Below are positions 32,592 to 44,476 of a stretch of DNA of 64,000 bases, piece after piece. Positions within the stretch are counted from its first letter, which is position 1; the number at the start of each line of letters is the position of its first letter. Source of the DNA: Mytilus edulis (lineage: Eukaryota > Mollusca > Bivalvia > Mytilida > Mytilidae); NCBI RefSeq assembly GCF_963676685.1, contig NC_092346.1:47799289-47863288 (forward strand), given 5' to 3'. The translations under genes and the position numbers were made by a program. The notes under the pieces are model-generated. The model was not told the origin of the DNA, made no database searches, and saw only the letters and a program-made list of their open reading frames with translations.

Positions 32592-33270
32592 TAACCGGGA
32601 CCCACTCTGCTCTGTGGTCGGGTAGTTGTCTCTTTCACATATACCCCCATAACCATTCTCAATTTTTCTAAGATCTATAATATGTTGTTCTTGCTTAATT
32701 AGTCCTTGCAAATACGATCTTTGTGCCGAAGAAAATGCAAGCTGACAAAACTCAATATATTATAAGCATTAATGATTTACATGTATAATGAACATACTAT
32801 GTTTAAAAAAAAACGTCCATGGGGTGGTAGCAATATTACCCAATGTAAATTTTCATATGAAGATGTCATTTGTGTTACATTTTTAGACTGCAAGTGACAA
32901 CAAGAGCAAAGATTGGAAAGACTTCCGTTAAAATCCGTCGATGGCGAAATAAGCATAGTACATTCTGTATGTATGTGCCTATCCCAAGTCAGGAGCCTGT
33001 AATTCAGTGGTTGTCGTTTGTTGATGCGTTACATATTTTATATTTCGTTCATTTTTTTAGTTCCTAAATTAGGTCGTTAGTTTTTTCGTTTTGAATTGTT
33101 TTACATTTGTCATTTAGGGGCCTTTTATAGCTGACTATGTGGTATGAGGTTTGCTCATTGTGTAAGGCCGTATATTGACCTATAGGTGTTACTATATTTG
33201 CTAATTGGTCTCTTTTGGAGAGTTGTCTTATTGGCAATCATACCACATCTTCATTTTTATAAAAAACATA
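32592..33270 (+). repeat. Dispersed mussel-type repeat, two pieces
   Basis: 32592-32670 (GTCGGGTAGTTGTCTCTTTC, ACCATTCTCAATTTTTC) and 32975-33270 (CCAAGTCAGGAGCCTGTAAT, GGGGCCTTTTATAGCTGACT, TTGGAGAGTTGTCTTATTGG, CAATCATACCACATCTTC) are segments repeated elsewhere in this window. Reverse copies are at 43890-44040 and 42328-42480; a divergent relative is at 52840-53060. Confidence 0.65.
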
Positions 33271-33559
33271 CACGAAAATGGAAGAGGGCTTTCAAGGAAA
33301 TATTGACCTAAGCTGATTCGGATTATTTTTGGCACAATTGTTCCGTCCAATAAAACATTAATTTGACAATTTTTCTAATATACAATTTAGAAGCATGCTG
33401 AACACGAAGAATAGGGCCGGTTCTGCGACTCATTTCGCAAAAAAAATCTTACTAGGAAATGCTAAAATATTCCGGTATTTTCAGAATATCTTACGATCAG
33501 TTTTTATGGTAAAAAATAAAATAGTTGCTTATGAAATAAAATGTGTTTTGAAACGGAAT

Positions 33560-33902
33560 TTCTAGTCTTTGGTATGTCGTTACTCGTATAAATGAATTAT
33601 CATCTTTGTTTTAAATGTATCTTGGGTACGTCTTAGAAAGAATTAACCAGATGTTGATTTAGAGGGATACAGGGGACCCGGCCCCCGTTTTGTGGGACAA
33701 ATTTGCTTGTTTTTATAGGGAGTCACTGAAGCATGACGGGAGCAGGTCCCCTCTTTACAGTCATTAAGCCCCCAAGCAGCACTAATGAAATTCCATGATT
33801 CGACACTGTTATCATCTTTATTTCATAAGGGACGACATCAAAAGTTCAATGAAGGATACAAAACTTAATTCACATAGTTTTTTTCACTGACCCCCCCCCC
33901 CC

Positions 33903-33954
<52 letters not shown>

Positions 33955-34880
33955 TTTCTTACTTAATTTGGGAAAAATTGATTGACCAATAGGGATATAT
34001 GTAAAATCGATTTTAGATTAACAAAACTTGCAGCAATGTTGACCCCCACCCCCAAAACTATTTGATTTAAGTTTTTTGTATCCTACATCGATCTTTTGAT
34101 GTCATCCCTAACATATCTCGGGTACGTCGTACAGGAAATTATCTGGTATCCTGATCCAAACTTATACCACTCACCATTGAGCCAAAAAAGATCTATTAAA
34201 ATTATTGTAAGTCTAAAACATTCCTTACTAATTCAACTAGATATTTTTATAGTAAGATTAATTTTACACTTCAGGTTTTTTTGTGAAAAGGGCTACAGGA
34301 TCACAGGCTAATATATGAATTACAATATTTGTTTCATAATATGTCTCGGATACGCCGTACTATAAAGGAATTACAATATTTGTTTCATAACATGTCTCTA
34401 GTACGTCGAATTTATATAGGAATTACCATCTTTGTTTCAAATCAAATTAAATAAAAGTTTTATTTAATGTCGATACATTGCAAACAAATCAACACAAGCT
34501 CTAGTGAGGTTTAAAAATCTACTGTTAAGTACATTACACACAAACAAAATGATACGCAAACAAACACATATATTAAGACAAACACATATATAAGATAAGA
34601 CATAATACAGCAAGCAGTCCAGCAGTCCAGCACATACAATGTACAGTTTTAAACGTTTCAATTCCAATGGTTCTTACTCTACGATTTTTTTCTTTAATAT
34701 GGAAGTTTAAAAGCCAATAAGAACTTTTCAAAGGCTTAAGCTGCTTATAGTGACCTCATATATACAGCGGAGACTGTTTTTTCTGAAACTTTCAATTGTA
34801 AGACAGGGTATTTCATATATATGTCTCGGGTACGTCGTATAAATGAATTACCATAATTTGTCTCGGGAACGAAGAAAAAA
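33560..34880 (+). repeat. Scattered and tandem CTCGGGTACGTCGTA-type repeat
   Basis: Copies of a ~51-bp unit, approximately TTACAATATTTGTTTCATAA + CATGTCTCGGGTACGTCGTA + TATAAAGGAA, occur in tandem at 34320, 34371 and 34423. Partial copies lie at about 33569-33640, 34113-34135 and 34818-34868. Unrelated sequence, including the poly-C tract, separates them. The array stops about 0.4 kb before GPCR2. Confidence 0.7.
33894..33954. repeat. Poly-C tract
   Basis: About 60 bases of C interrupted once by A, flanked on both sides by C-rich text (GGGGACCCGGCCCCC at 33673, TTGACCCCCACCCCC at 34038). The true length is probably uncertain in any assembly. Confidence 0.85.
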
Positions 34881-35255
34881 TTATTATAAGTCGTATTACA
34901 AAAATAAACTATTTTAACTTTATTTGTAAATATCCGACAAAGATGGCGTTGAGATTCTATTTACTGCTTTTTATGACGATGTTTAACATACTTTTTTTAA
35001 ATATGTATATATATGAAAACAATGACTGTTGTGTAAATTAATTCAAATTTTATATCTTTTTTAATATGCAGATGACGTATGAATGCCTGAGCACGTTTTA
35101 AAATTCTAGTTTTGAAATTTGCCTTAAACTTTATGATAAACCAAACCAAACCAAACCCTAACTCTCGCAATGTATATTGTGTTTTTCGGCAGATAAACGT
35201 CAATAAAATAAACCTACACATCTATTTTCAGATAGTGTTTAGATCGGGATTTAAG

Positions 35256-36308
35256 ATGCAAATTGACAACAATGAAGGTTTTGGCGCAGATTGGAACGTT
35301 TCGAATGAAACAGACTATGGTTTGGCGAAGGTTATAGATACATATTATGCGGATTTACTTTGGATATATTTTTCACCGTGTGTAATACTTTTAGGAATGA
35401 TTTCATCAACTTTGTCCATAAGTGTATTATTAAGAAGAACTATGAGACGTTCTACAACCATGTTTTATCTAACAGTCTTATCATTTGGAGATATTCTTGT
35501 GGTCAACACAGGACTTTTACGCCGATGGATACGATATGCTTTTGAAACTGACATTCGAACATTTGGTCCCCTCAATTGTAAAATCCACGTTTTTATGACA
35601 TATTTTTCGCTCGAGTTTACGGCATGGATTTTGGTTGCCGTGACCATCGACAGGTGTATTTCAGTAAAACTTCCATTGAGAGCAGTCTATTATTGTACAA
35701 TGCGTCGAAGTCGTTTTGTTGTTGTTTTGGTCACCTTTCTTTTGATCATGCTCAATGGACATTTACTATTCACTACCGATTTTCAAGACGGAATATGTCA
35801 ATTTAACTCATTTTCCATGATCGCTTGGCCTTTTATGGACTTTGCGTTATATTGTTTTTTTCCGTTTAGTATAATGCTGATATGCAATGTTATCATTATT
35901 CGGACAATCATCAAATCATTCAAGCGGTTTGCAACTATCAAAGAAAAAACATCGCCTAATAATTTGACAAATGAAGCAAATTCCAGACGGCAACGCAATC
36001 GAAATTCGAATATGACGGCCATGTTACTTTCAGTGAATATATCCTTCCTCGTTTGTACACTTCCGGTTTCAGTGTATTACATCTGTGAGAGTTTTTTCAT
36101 AGACGCAGACCCATCACTTATGAATCTTCTTGAAACAATTTCAAGCTTATTGATGTATATGAACAATGCTATTAGTTTCTTTCTATACTGTCTTAGTGGG
36201 ACAAAATTTAGAAGAGAATTATTCAAAATGTTTAAACGGACGACAAAAGAAAAGACAAGAGCAAGAAATTATTCAATAGAAAGCATCTCTTCTATAGTGG
36301 ATTCGTAA
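35256..36308 (+). CDS. Class A GPCR, intronless coding region, paralogue of the gene at 23075
   Basis: A 350-residue seven-transmembrane receptor. I take M at 35256 as the start because it aligns with the start of the paralogue. An ATG 144 bases upstream is in frame, but the added 48 residues have no relative and a splice-acceptor-like CTATTTTCAG ends at 35230. N-glycosylation sites are N14 and N17. The shared block is RRTMRRSTTMFYL (61-72). D79 is the TM2 Asp. C108 and C181 form the likely disulphide. DRC is at 132-134, CTLP (267-270) replaces CWxP, and NAISF (304-308) replaces NPxxY. S51 stands where nearly all class A receptors have the TM1 Asn. The third inner loop is only ~35 residues, much shorter than in the paralogue, and the tail is Ser-rich. 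The ligand is unknown. Confidence 0.92.
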   Translation: MQIDNNEGFGADWNVSNETDYGLAKVIDTYYADLLWIYFSPCVILLGMISSTLSISVLLRRTMRRSTTMFYLTVLSFGDILVVNTGLLRRWIRYAFETDIRTFGPLNCKIHVFMTYFSLEFTAWILVAVTIDRCISVKLPLRAVYYCTMRRSRFVVVLVTFLLIMLNGHLLFTTDFQDGICQFNSFSMIAWPFMDFALYCFFPFSIMLICNVIIIRTIIKSFKRFATIKEKTSPNNLTNEANSRRQRNRNSNMTAMLLSVNISFLVCTLPVSVYYICESFFIDADPSLMNLLETISSLLMYMNNAISFFLYCLSGTKFRRELFKMFKRTTKEKTRARNYSIESISSIVDS

Positions 36309-36428
36309 TATCAAATCATTTTATCAATCATTATTAACAGCTAGGATTTTTATTGTATATCGGTATCTGCATGCAGATATGTATATTTTATCTACAGATT
36401 TACGTCAAATTAAAATATGTTTTGTTTT

Positions 36429-36494
36429 CAAGATTATTATAAAAGTGAAGGAAGATTATTATAAAAGTGAAGGGAGTTTATCATAAAAGTGAAG
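36429..36494 (+). repeat. 22-bp tandem repeat, 3 copies, in GPCR2 3' flank
   Basis: AGATTATTATAAAAGTGAAGG is repeated with small changes (AGTTTATCATAAAAGTGAAG in the third). The AATAAA immediately after it (36496-36501) may be the poly(A) signal of GPCR2. Confidence 0.8.
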
Positions 36495-36499
36495 AAATA

Positions 36500-37370
36500 A
36501 AAAAATACCATAACAAATATATGTACCTAAATTGTTTAAGGAATCAAATATTTAATAAATATGCCCAAGTATATTGCAGCAAAACTGAGTTATGTCAAAT
36601 TACAATCTGTTTTATTTATTATGCTATGTGCTTATAAACGAAAGGTACGATCTAACTCAAAAGAGAAATACATGAAAAAAATACCATAACAAAAACTTGC
36701 ACTTTGTTTCTTAACTAAAGGAATTAATTATATAATAAATATGCCTTAGTACCAGCTTATATTGCAGCAAACACTATGCGTCTCTTATATATAGAGAAAT
36801 TCAAAATTCCAATTGTTTTGCTTATCAGATTAAAAGACGTACCATGATAGAAAACTGTTTAGTCCGGAAAGTTAACTTCTTCCAACGAAAAGTCCAAATC
36901 ACAAAGTCTGAACATGTGCCTTAATAACAAAAAAAAAGTCCTTATAAACCACGCTTGATTCCAGTCCTATTTTAGCATGTTTAATTGTTACTACCAAATT
37001 ATCTGTTCTAAAAATCCAGTTGTTCAAAATCAAATTGTAAATTTTGCGATTTTAAATTTTTTTCAAATCCAAGATGTCACTATTTGGAATGTTGAAAAAT
37101 TTAAGTGAAGTCTTTTGACCATGTTTTAGCCGGCTATTTAGGTTGGCTTAAGATACCCGAATAAAAAACCCAACCTTTATACTTAATACCATATTTATCA
37201 TTAGTTATATCAGAGAAGAAAATCTTTGAAGAATTTACGACGGACACGAACATAAATAAAACGTATGCATTTAAGGGCAAAACTACCTTAAAGTCTTGTG
37301 TTTGAGCTTTTAATTTTGACATTTGATTAGGGAATTTCCGTATTGAATTTTCTTCGGGGTTTTACTTTTC
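36500..37370. other. Intergenic stretch, no gene recognised
   Basis: Nothing conserved is seen. The phrase AAAAATACCATAACAAA occurs twice (about 36510 and 36675), each followed by related text, suggesting a ~165-bp old duplication. Confidence 0.4.
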
Positions 37371-37374
37371 GCAT

Positions 37375-37560
37375 ATTTTAGCTCACTAGTCCCAATGGGT
37401 AAATGTGAGCTTTTACCACCACTTAGCGTCCGTCGTACGTCGTCGTCCATTAACTTTTACAATGAGCATCTTCAAGGCTTAGAAACTGCTACGCCAAATT
37501 CAACCAAACTTGGCCACAAACATCATAAGGGTATTTAGTTTTTGTCCTTATATGACGATT
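37375..37560 (+). repeat. Dispersed repeat with GTCCGTCGTACGTCGTCGTC
   Basis: AATGGGTAAATGTGAGCTTT, CGTCGTCGTCCATTAACTTTTACAA and CCAAACTTGGCCACAAACAT form a segment widely scattered in marine invertebrate genomes in my memory. No coding potential. Confidence 0.55.
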
Positions 37561-38035
37561 TTATCATGTTTGTCTCGGACATGACGAAAGTCACGGATGG
37601 CGAGACATAGGTGTTGCTTTTCCAGTGGCATCGTCATTGGAGGCGTCAACAATTGATATGTTTTCTGCTCAAGTCAGTTTGATCGGAACTACAAAAATAA
37701 CAGTCTGACGACAAGTTCTTTTACATTGGAACCGACATCTAGAACATAAAAATACATTTTCCTTGCTTCAGAATGTTTATAAACAATCCCTAGGAGAACA
37801 TCATATCACTTCAACGTAGGCTACCTAATTTTCCTACTGTTCGAATTTCCCAGAACGGAGGGGGTAAATCAAGAAGCAATTTAAAAAGCCATTTTAAAGA
37901 AGAAATTTGAAATTATGGGAAAATCTAATATAAAAAAAAATCAGAAGGAAAACTTGATGCTTTGACAACCTATAACGTATTTTTCTCATTAGAAAATTTA
38001 TTATCTATTGCAAAATAGACATCATAAGAAAAATG

Positions 38036-38290
38036 ATTTATAAAGAGAGGGGTATGATACCAAAGGGACATATAACAAGTCGAAAATAAACCGAAAACGC
38101 CATGGCTGAAAAGAAAAAAAAGACAAGCAGAGAAATTACAGTACAAAAAACACCAGACAAAGCAACAAGACAAAACACTTTGGGTGATTTAAGATCTGAA
38201 GGGATGAGCAGATCTTGTTCCACATTTGGCACCCGTCGTGTTGCTCATGTTAATACAAACATTGTGAGAAGTGTAATTCGGTAGGATATT
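38036..38290 (-). repeat. Dispersed repeat, reverse copy of the 49.6-kb family
   Basis: Read on the minus strand it carries GGTGCCAAATGTGGAACAAG, CCATGGCGTTTTCGGTTTAT, TTTCGACTTGTTATATGTCC and GGTATCATACCCCTCTC. This is the same order as the repeat at 49600-50024 plus 51792-51815. Confidence 0.65.
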
Positions 38291-38299
38291 GTGAATTAG

Positions 38300-39110
38300 A
38301 ATATGTTAGGTGTTATTTGTCCAAGTCTAGAAATGAAGAAGTTTATAAATGAATTATATATTTTAGTTGTAAATAGTCAAGATTTAACGGCACCTTATAT
38401 TAAGGCGTTATTGTAATAAAAACTATATATATACGTCGAGACAGCACATAAACAATAAAAACAAAATATAAACAATACACCTATGCGTGTTCAAAATATT
38501 TTGACTATGATGTCTCAATTATATTAAACGCCATACGAATATGAGGCGTAGTGAGAATCAGTGTACAACGCAGATAATAAATTCAACACAAGTCAAATAG
38601 AGTGCTACATCTTTGATATTGTTTAATCTGTTTTGATCAGTGATGATTTGAACATGTCTAAACTATTGCAGACATTTTCCACTTATTCCATCTGTTGATA
38701 CTCTGATATTTCCTGATAGAATCGATAAGTTATCTTAGAATCCATGTCACTTTTTCTCCATATTTCAAATGATAATAATGAGTTATCTCGCTTTATTTGC
38801 TACGGTTTCTACATACAATTAATGGTGTCGTTTCCTAGTCCGTTCAATATCGTTAATGTTGTTTATGGAACAGCTGTCACAATACTGTTGTTTGCGGAAG
38901 TTAACATCCTATGTTATCTTATGCCTGGTCACTTTCTCGATTACTAACATTTCCGTTCATGTCTTTCTTTTCGGCTTTTGCATCCAAAATGATTTTTGTG
39001 ATATTAAAGCATACGTCTAAAACCATGTTGAAAGAAGTGCAATAAGATTACTATGTTTAACTCTTATATGCATATAGTTGATAAAGTACATTCTCTACCC
39101 AAAGAGTAAT
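38300..39110. other. Intergenic stretch, no feature recognised
   Basis: Short chance frames only. No repeat or gene is supported. Confidence 0.4.
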
Positions 39111-39124
39111 CTGTATTCAGGTAC

Positions 39125-39270
39125 ACGGGCGGATCCAATCATTTTTGAAAGGGTGTATCCTAACGTAACCAAGGATAAGAAAGCGGAGGGGTTTCCAACC
39201 ATTATTCCCATTTCAAATGATTGATACTCCATACTAAAAAAACAGACACCCTTTTGTATCCGCCACTGGA
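39125..39270. mobile_element. Possible MITE with GGCGGATCC termini
   Basis: GGGCGGATCCAATC (from about 39127) faces TTTTGTATCCGCCACTGG (to about 39269). The ends resemble those of the MITE at 43732-43886. Confidence 0.45.
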
Positions 39271-39852
39271 TGCAGGTAATCACTAAAGGGAAGGAACATT
39301 ACCTATCAATGCAAGAGACACTCACTTTTTTCACAAGACCACATTATATACCCAACACACCAAAGAGAACCGCTGTTGAATATTTGGACAGTAATTACCG
39401 AAACACTCCAAGTCAATGAATCTTCCAGACATACGACAAAGCGGAGGATATCTACATAGTCTAAAATATATGACATCGGAGACATTATTCTCTATTTCTG
39501 TTTAGTTCTGATATTTTCTCTTTACGTATTTTGCTATTTGTTTTTTTGTTTTCCATTTATTGTTTTTATTATCGATGTGTCCCCAATTTGAAAAATGAAA
39601 ATGTATGCATAAAAATATTAAATAATCAAAACATCATTGTAGTTAGACTATTGAAAAACAAAGTATTCGATTTTTTTCACCAGTTCCTTATTGAACTATA
39701 AAGTTATTATGAAGAAGGGTAGCTTATCACGAAGGTTGAACATTGACGAAACCGTGGACATCCCTTGAGATCTGCAAGACACAATTAACGCGACGGTCAG
39801 CTATACGTTTTGGTGTTAAAGTGGTTAATTTCAGCTTTACCATTAGCACGCA

Positions 39853-40448
39853 GTTAAGGGGGCTCGCGGGTATAAATCAAATTTTTTTTTAATACAGGAT
39901 TTTGTTAAAAAAAAATATAAATGAACTTTATCATATACTTAATAGAAAAATGAAATATAAAAATGGCCCGGGTCGCCGTTTATTTAAGCTCACAATTTGA
40001 TTTCGAAAGAAGCATATTTTTTTGTTAATGCCCTTTTATTCTATTGAACTAATAGGAGAAATAGAGGTAATATCGAAATGAAAAAAGAACTAAATTACAG
40101 AAATCGCTTAAATTTTACAATAATTTAGTTTGTGTACAGCTTATTAGAAATCAATAATAAAAAATATAGGTCACTGATGAGTTATAAAAGATATTTCAAT
40201 TTTATTGAAGGGGGGTCTGTCTGTATGGAATATCAATCCATTTTAAATGGAAATAATGGTTGGAAAAAAATGGCATTTTTGCACCAAAGGGAGATAATTT
40301 GGAGCTTTTTCAATGATATAAACCTTTTAAAAGTCGTCATGGGTCAAACCGAATCGATTTTTTTGGTTGATTTTTGTACCATATCATAAAGTAATAACTA
40401 ATAGTGTTTATTTTTTTTGCTGAAATTTTTGTACCCGCGAGTCTCCTT
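39853..40448. mobile_element. TIR element of family A, uninterrupted copy
   Basis: TTAAGGGGGCTCGCGGGTAT at the left and GTACCCGCGAGTCTCCTTAA at the right are ~20-bp inverted repeats with TTAA outermost on both sides. The internal text AAAGGGAGATAATTTGGAGC...GTTGATTTTTGTACCATA is shared with element A at 428-2852. No transposase is present. Confidence 0.7.
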
Positions 40449-40449
40449 A

Positions 40450-42325
40450 AATTGATCGCATCGTATTTTATTGAAAAAGACTAAAAATATATTAACATTG
40501 CCATAGATTCACTTATCAATTGATGTGTCATGGATTTCGGAGTCCTTGTGTACCTGTAGTCCGTTTGCACACATTATTTCGTTCATATTTTTCTTACAAT
40601 TCATAGTATTTTGTATTTATCTGGTTTTCAGATTAAGGGTTTTGTAGATGTAACTGTAATCGTTTATAAAATAGAAAATAATCATAAATACAGTTCTATG
40701 GTCAACTCTTCTTCGCTAGCCAAGGATTATGATCCTGTCTCGAAAGGAGGAGACTGCATTAATCATAACAAAAATGGGGTTGACTTGGTTATAGAAATAT
40801 AGTTTGATCGACTTTTTTTCATCCGGAATAAATCAATGGTGTTGGCTTTACTGTGTAAGATGTATCAATAAGCAGACACATAAATTTTTCAAGGACACCA
40901 ATGGTTACTGGGGAATATAAGTATGCATGGTCGCGGGTGTTCTTCTTCCGGCAGTAAATCCATTGCAAAATAGGGCGCGCGTAGTTTGGCTGTTTGTGAT
41001 GTATATATATATATATAAATGCGTATCCATGCACGTGCGGTCATATATGTAATGTGAGCGTTAAATCCGATGCCTCGTGTAGAGATGGTGTCACGCTCCA
41101 TGCACGTTAAAGGCCCTTTCAACAACTCTTAAATAGTTTAGTAGAGACCAAAATTCGGCTCGCGAGTATCACCGGGATCTTTGACGAAGATCTTGTTTGA
41201 ATTTTTCTTACGTGTGGATGCAATATATTTGTTCAACTGAATGAAACAAAATACAAATATCATACCCGTCTCCTTATAAATGTTTCATACCAGAATCCTT
41301 CACTTCGTGTTACTGTCATGCAATAGCAAATATAATGTAGTATGCCGCGTACATCTTAACAAAAGGTGGAAATCATAAGACCTGTATTATTTTACGGAGC
41401 ATCGGGAAACTCCTTGTGATTCAGTATCTTTTATACAAGGGAAACAGTTTGCACTAATTCCGGCTATACAATACAGTACAGTTGAACAAGTTACAAATAA
41501 GCAATGATATTATTGATACCGACCGTGTAGTAAATGATTGAAAAGATGGACATTAAATAAGTATAGCTCATTGATTTCATTTGTATCAATGATTCCTCTT
41601 ATTGTCGAAAAGAGGTCATTTCAGGAAATCCGACACAAAAAGTTGTCATGTATGCACCAAAAAATAGTTCCTTTCACAAAAGTGTTGAACGTATATGATC
41701 TATTTTCATATGATAGCACATCGTCAGTGCAGTTTAAAAAGCTACACTATCTATACCAGAATAGTAGCCACGTAACAAGTTACCTCTTAGCCCCATCCAC
41801 TTATGTGTCTCTGTTTTATGCAAACACTATAATGATGGGAGACTGCATATGAATTGACGTTGATGAATTGACATATTGGAAATTCTTGGAGCGACTTTGC
41901 ACGAACCAAAATTCAATTTGCATGAATAACGACTGTGATTACTTGAACAATCAATGGAGTTTCTTTACTTAAGATTAGCATATGAAATACAGATAATGTT
42001 AGCTTCATATATGACCTTTTTAGCCATCTACGAAGGGGACTATATGTGTCACGTGATATGTGTCCTCTTTGTCTATCAGTTTGATCAGATTATAAGTTTT
42101 CCTGCATTCCTTGTTCCCTTGAGATAGGTATTCAAGTATATCATGCAAAGTTACAAATCGAATAAGGAGGTATGGCTGATTTTTCCTGAATTTATTTTAT
42201 ACAAAGCAGGGTCATATTTAAAAGTACTTAAATTTTCATTCATTAATTTTATTGCAATAAATTTGCACTACAATAATTTTAAATGCGCCTTTCATGGCAT
42301 AACAACATTTACAGATATAGGAAGA
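40450..42325. other. Intergenic stretch, mostly featureless
   Basis: A short (TA)n tract lies at 41002-41019. No conserved frame is recognised. Confidence 0.4.
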
Positions 42326-42327
42326 TG

Positions 42328-42480
42328 AGTTATGAGTGCCAATGAGACAACTCTCCACCCAAGTTTCAATTTATAAATTAAAGTAAACCAATATAGGTCA
42401 AGGTACGGCCTTAAAACATGGAGCATTGGCTCACACCGAACAGCAAGCTAGAAAGGGCCCCAAAAATTACTAGTGTAAAA
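42328..42480 (-). repeat. Dispersed repeat, reverse piece
   Basis: GTGCCAATGAGACAACTCTCCA, AAGGTACGGCCTTAAAACATGG and GAAAGGGCCCCAAAAATTAC are the reverse complement of phrases in the 32975-33270 copy. A shorter relative (AATGAGACAACTCTCCATC) is at 62858-62876. Confidence 0.65.
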
Positions 42481-42484
42481 CCAT

Positions 42485-43725
42485 TCCGGACATATAACCA
42501 AATAATAAATGCAAAAAAAGGGACTCAGAACTTCAATGTCGATAATTTTGAAGAAAATAAGTGAAAATGGATGACATACTTAACCAAAATTAATATAAAA
42601 TCAGAATGATACATGGATACAGTGAATTCTCGTTAAATTTCCATTTTGTCTCAAAATGCAATGCCTTCCACAGCAATGTTTAAAATGTTTTAATTCTATA
42701 AAAAAAAAAAAAGAGAGTAAAATTGGACGGTGTAAAATCAATACAGAAAGATCTAGAAAACTGAAATACGTTTCAACAACCTAAGTCTATGACCATACAA
42801 ATGAAACTGATTTAGGTAAAATTGGCTCTACTATAACCTTTTTAAATTTTCTCCACAACTTTTAAATGTTTCAGTTAAGGCTGTAAAGTTCTAGCAGTTT
42901 TAGACTTCCGGAACTTGAAATTATGCTCCGATCTTTTCTGTATCGTGATCCTTAAAATCATGAATCGTTGGCCCGCCATGTTAGATTTTGTCACACAAAA
43001 GGAAGTTAGCCTTTGAAGTCTTTTTCATTTTAACGTTTTATAAATTGAAATTGAACATTTGATATGCATACAATGAAACTGTAATAAAAGTTTGAAACAA
43101 TAAAATAACTTTCAGTGTAAGCCTAAAAATCAATTTGAAAATGGTTTATTATTTCATCGGTGTTAATTTCCGAAAAAAAATATATTTTATTTGAAATAAA
43201 CATCGATTTTCATTCCATTTAACGGACACTGTATGGGTTGTTTGCCATTAATTACTTATTTGAAATATAAATTCATTAATATCTGTCAGTGTTAATGTCA
43301 TTACCTCTTTCTTCTTTTTTATCAATTATTCTGGATAATGTCAATTATAGTTTTTGTTTTTCAAATCATGTATATTTCATAGAAATCAAGCTGCTTTTTA
43401 TTGCATAACTCTGTTTCTATAATAACGACACTATTTTCAATTGATTATCTGCCATGTGCACACGTTTTGCATGTCTATAGGACAGGTTGGTATTGAGCAC
43501 GTAGTCATAATTATCGTGTTGTGAATGGGAATACAAAAACGAAACACATTAGTATTGATAATGTTTTGTGAAAGTATTGAACGTTTCCACTTACAATATT
43601 ACACGCGTGTTTTGGTAGAATAGAATCATATTATTTACAACTGTCTCGATCCGCACAACTCTCGCATTGCGGTTATTTAAAATAAGATATGCTATATAAA
43701 CGTTACACAACTTATAAAAAAGAGG
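42485..43725. other. Intergenic stretch, no feature recognised
   Basis: AT-rich, no supported gene or repeat. Confidence 0.4.
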
Positions 43726-43731
43726 ATGTGC

Positions 43732-43886
43732 AGGCGCGGATCCAGAGGGGGGGGTTCCGGGGGTTGGAACCCCCTTTTCTTTGGACGATCAATGTATTTG
43801 AATGGGAACATGTGGTTGGAACCCCCCCCCCCCCCTTTGTCCTGGGTTAGGAACCCCCTTTTTAAAATGGCTGGATCCGCCCCTGA
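43732..43886. mobile_element. MITE with GCGGATCCAG termini and G/C runs
   Basis: CAGGCGCGGATCCAGAGG (from 43731) faces TGGCTGGATCCGCCCCTG (to about 43885). Internal complementary runs GGGGTTCCGGGGGTTGGAAC and GTTGGAACCCCCC strengthen the fold. ATGTG flanks both sides and may be part of a target duplication. Confidence 0.6.
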
Positions 43887-43889
43887 TGT

Positions 43890-44040
43890 GGTATATATGA
43901 TAGCCAATAAGACAATTCTGCACAAGAGACTAAACGACACAGCATTGACCAACTATTGGTCACTGTATGGCCTTCAACAATGGGCAAAGCCCATACCGCA
44001 TAGTCAGCTATAAAAGGCCCCGAAATGACAAATGAATAAT
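43890..44040 (-). repeat. Dispersed repeat, reverse copy of the 33.1-kb segment
   Basis: ATAGCCAATAAGACAATTCT, GGTCACTGTATGGCCTTCAA and GTCAGCTATAAAAGGCCCCG are reverse complements of phrases at 33105-33260. Confidence 0.7.
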
Positions 44041-44130
44041 GTTCAAACGAAATGTCCAAACTTGTGTACAAAAAATGAACGAAAAACAAATATGAAACAC
44101 AACAACAAACGACAACCAATGAATTACAGG

Positions 44131-44476
44131 CATGTGGCTGGGTTAAACATGTTTGCAGGATCCCAACTCTCCCTAACTTTGGACAGTGGTGTAACAGTAC
44201 AACATAAAAACAAACTCTAAAAAATTAGCTGAAAAAGTCTTAGCTCCTCAGATGGATACAAATAGAAATACAATTAACAAAAACATGTGGCGGGGTTAAA
44301 CATATTTGCAGGATCCCAACCCTCCCTAACTTTGGACAGTGGTGTGTAACAGTACAACATAAGAACAAAATATAAAAAATCAGCTGAAAACTGAGTCTTA
44401 GCTAATCAGATGGATACAAATAGAAATACATCTATGAATAACAAAAACACATATAGTGGACGTGGCTGGGTACTTG
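44131..44476 (+). repeat. 153-bp tandem repeat, 2.2 copies
   Basis: CATGTGGCTGGGTTAAACAT (44131) restarts as CATGTGGCGGGGTTAAACAT (44284). Both copies carry GCAGGATCCCAAC, GGACAGTGGTG, GTACAACATAA and CAGATGGATACAAATAGAAA. A third partial start (GTGGCTGGGTACTTG) leads directly into the minisatellite. Confidence 0.85.

Noticed and set aside
35112-35255. 48-residue N-terminal extension of GPCR2
   Set aside because: The paralogue starts at the position equivalent to 35256, and the extra residues are Asn/Lys/Ile-rich with a splice-acceptor-like CAG at 35230; it is more likely 5' UTR or intron.
42056-42130. CACGTG E-box near 42.05 kb as a regulatory site
   Set aside because: A single six-base motif in intergenic DNA without a nearby gene is not sufficient support.
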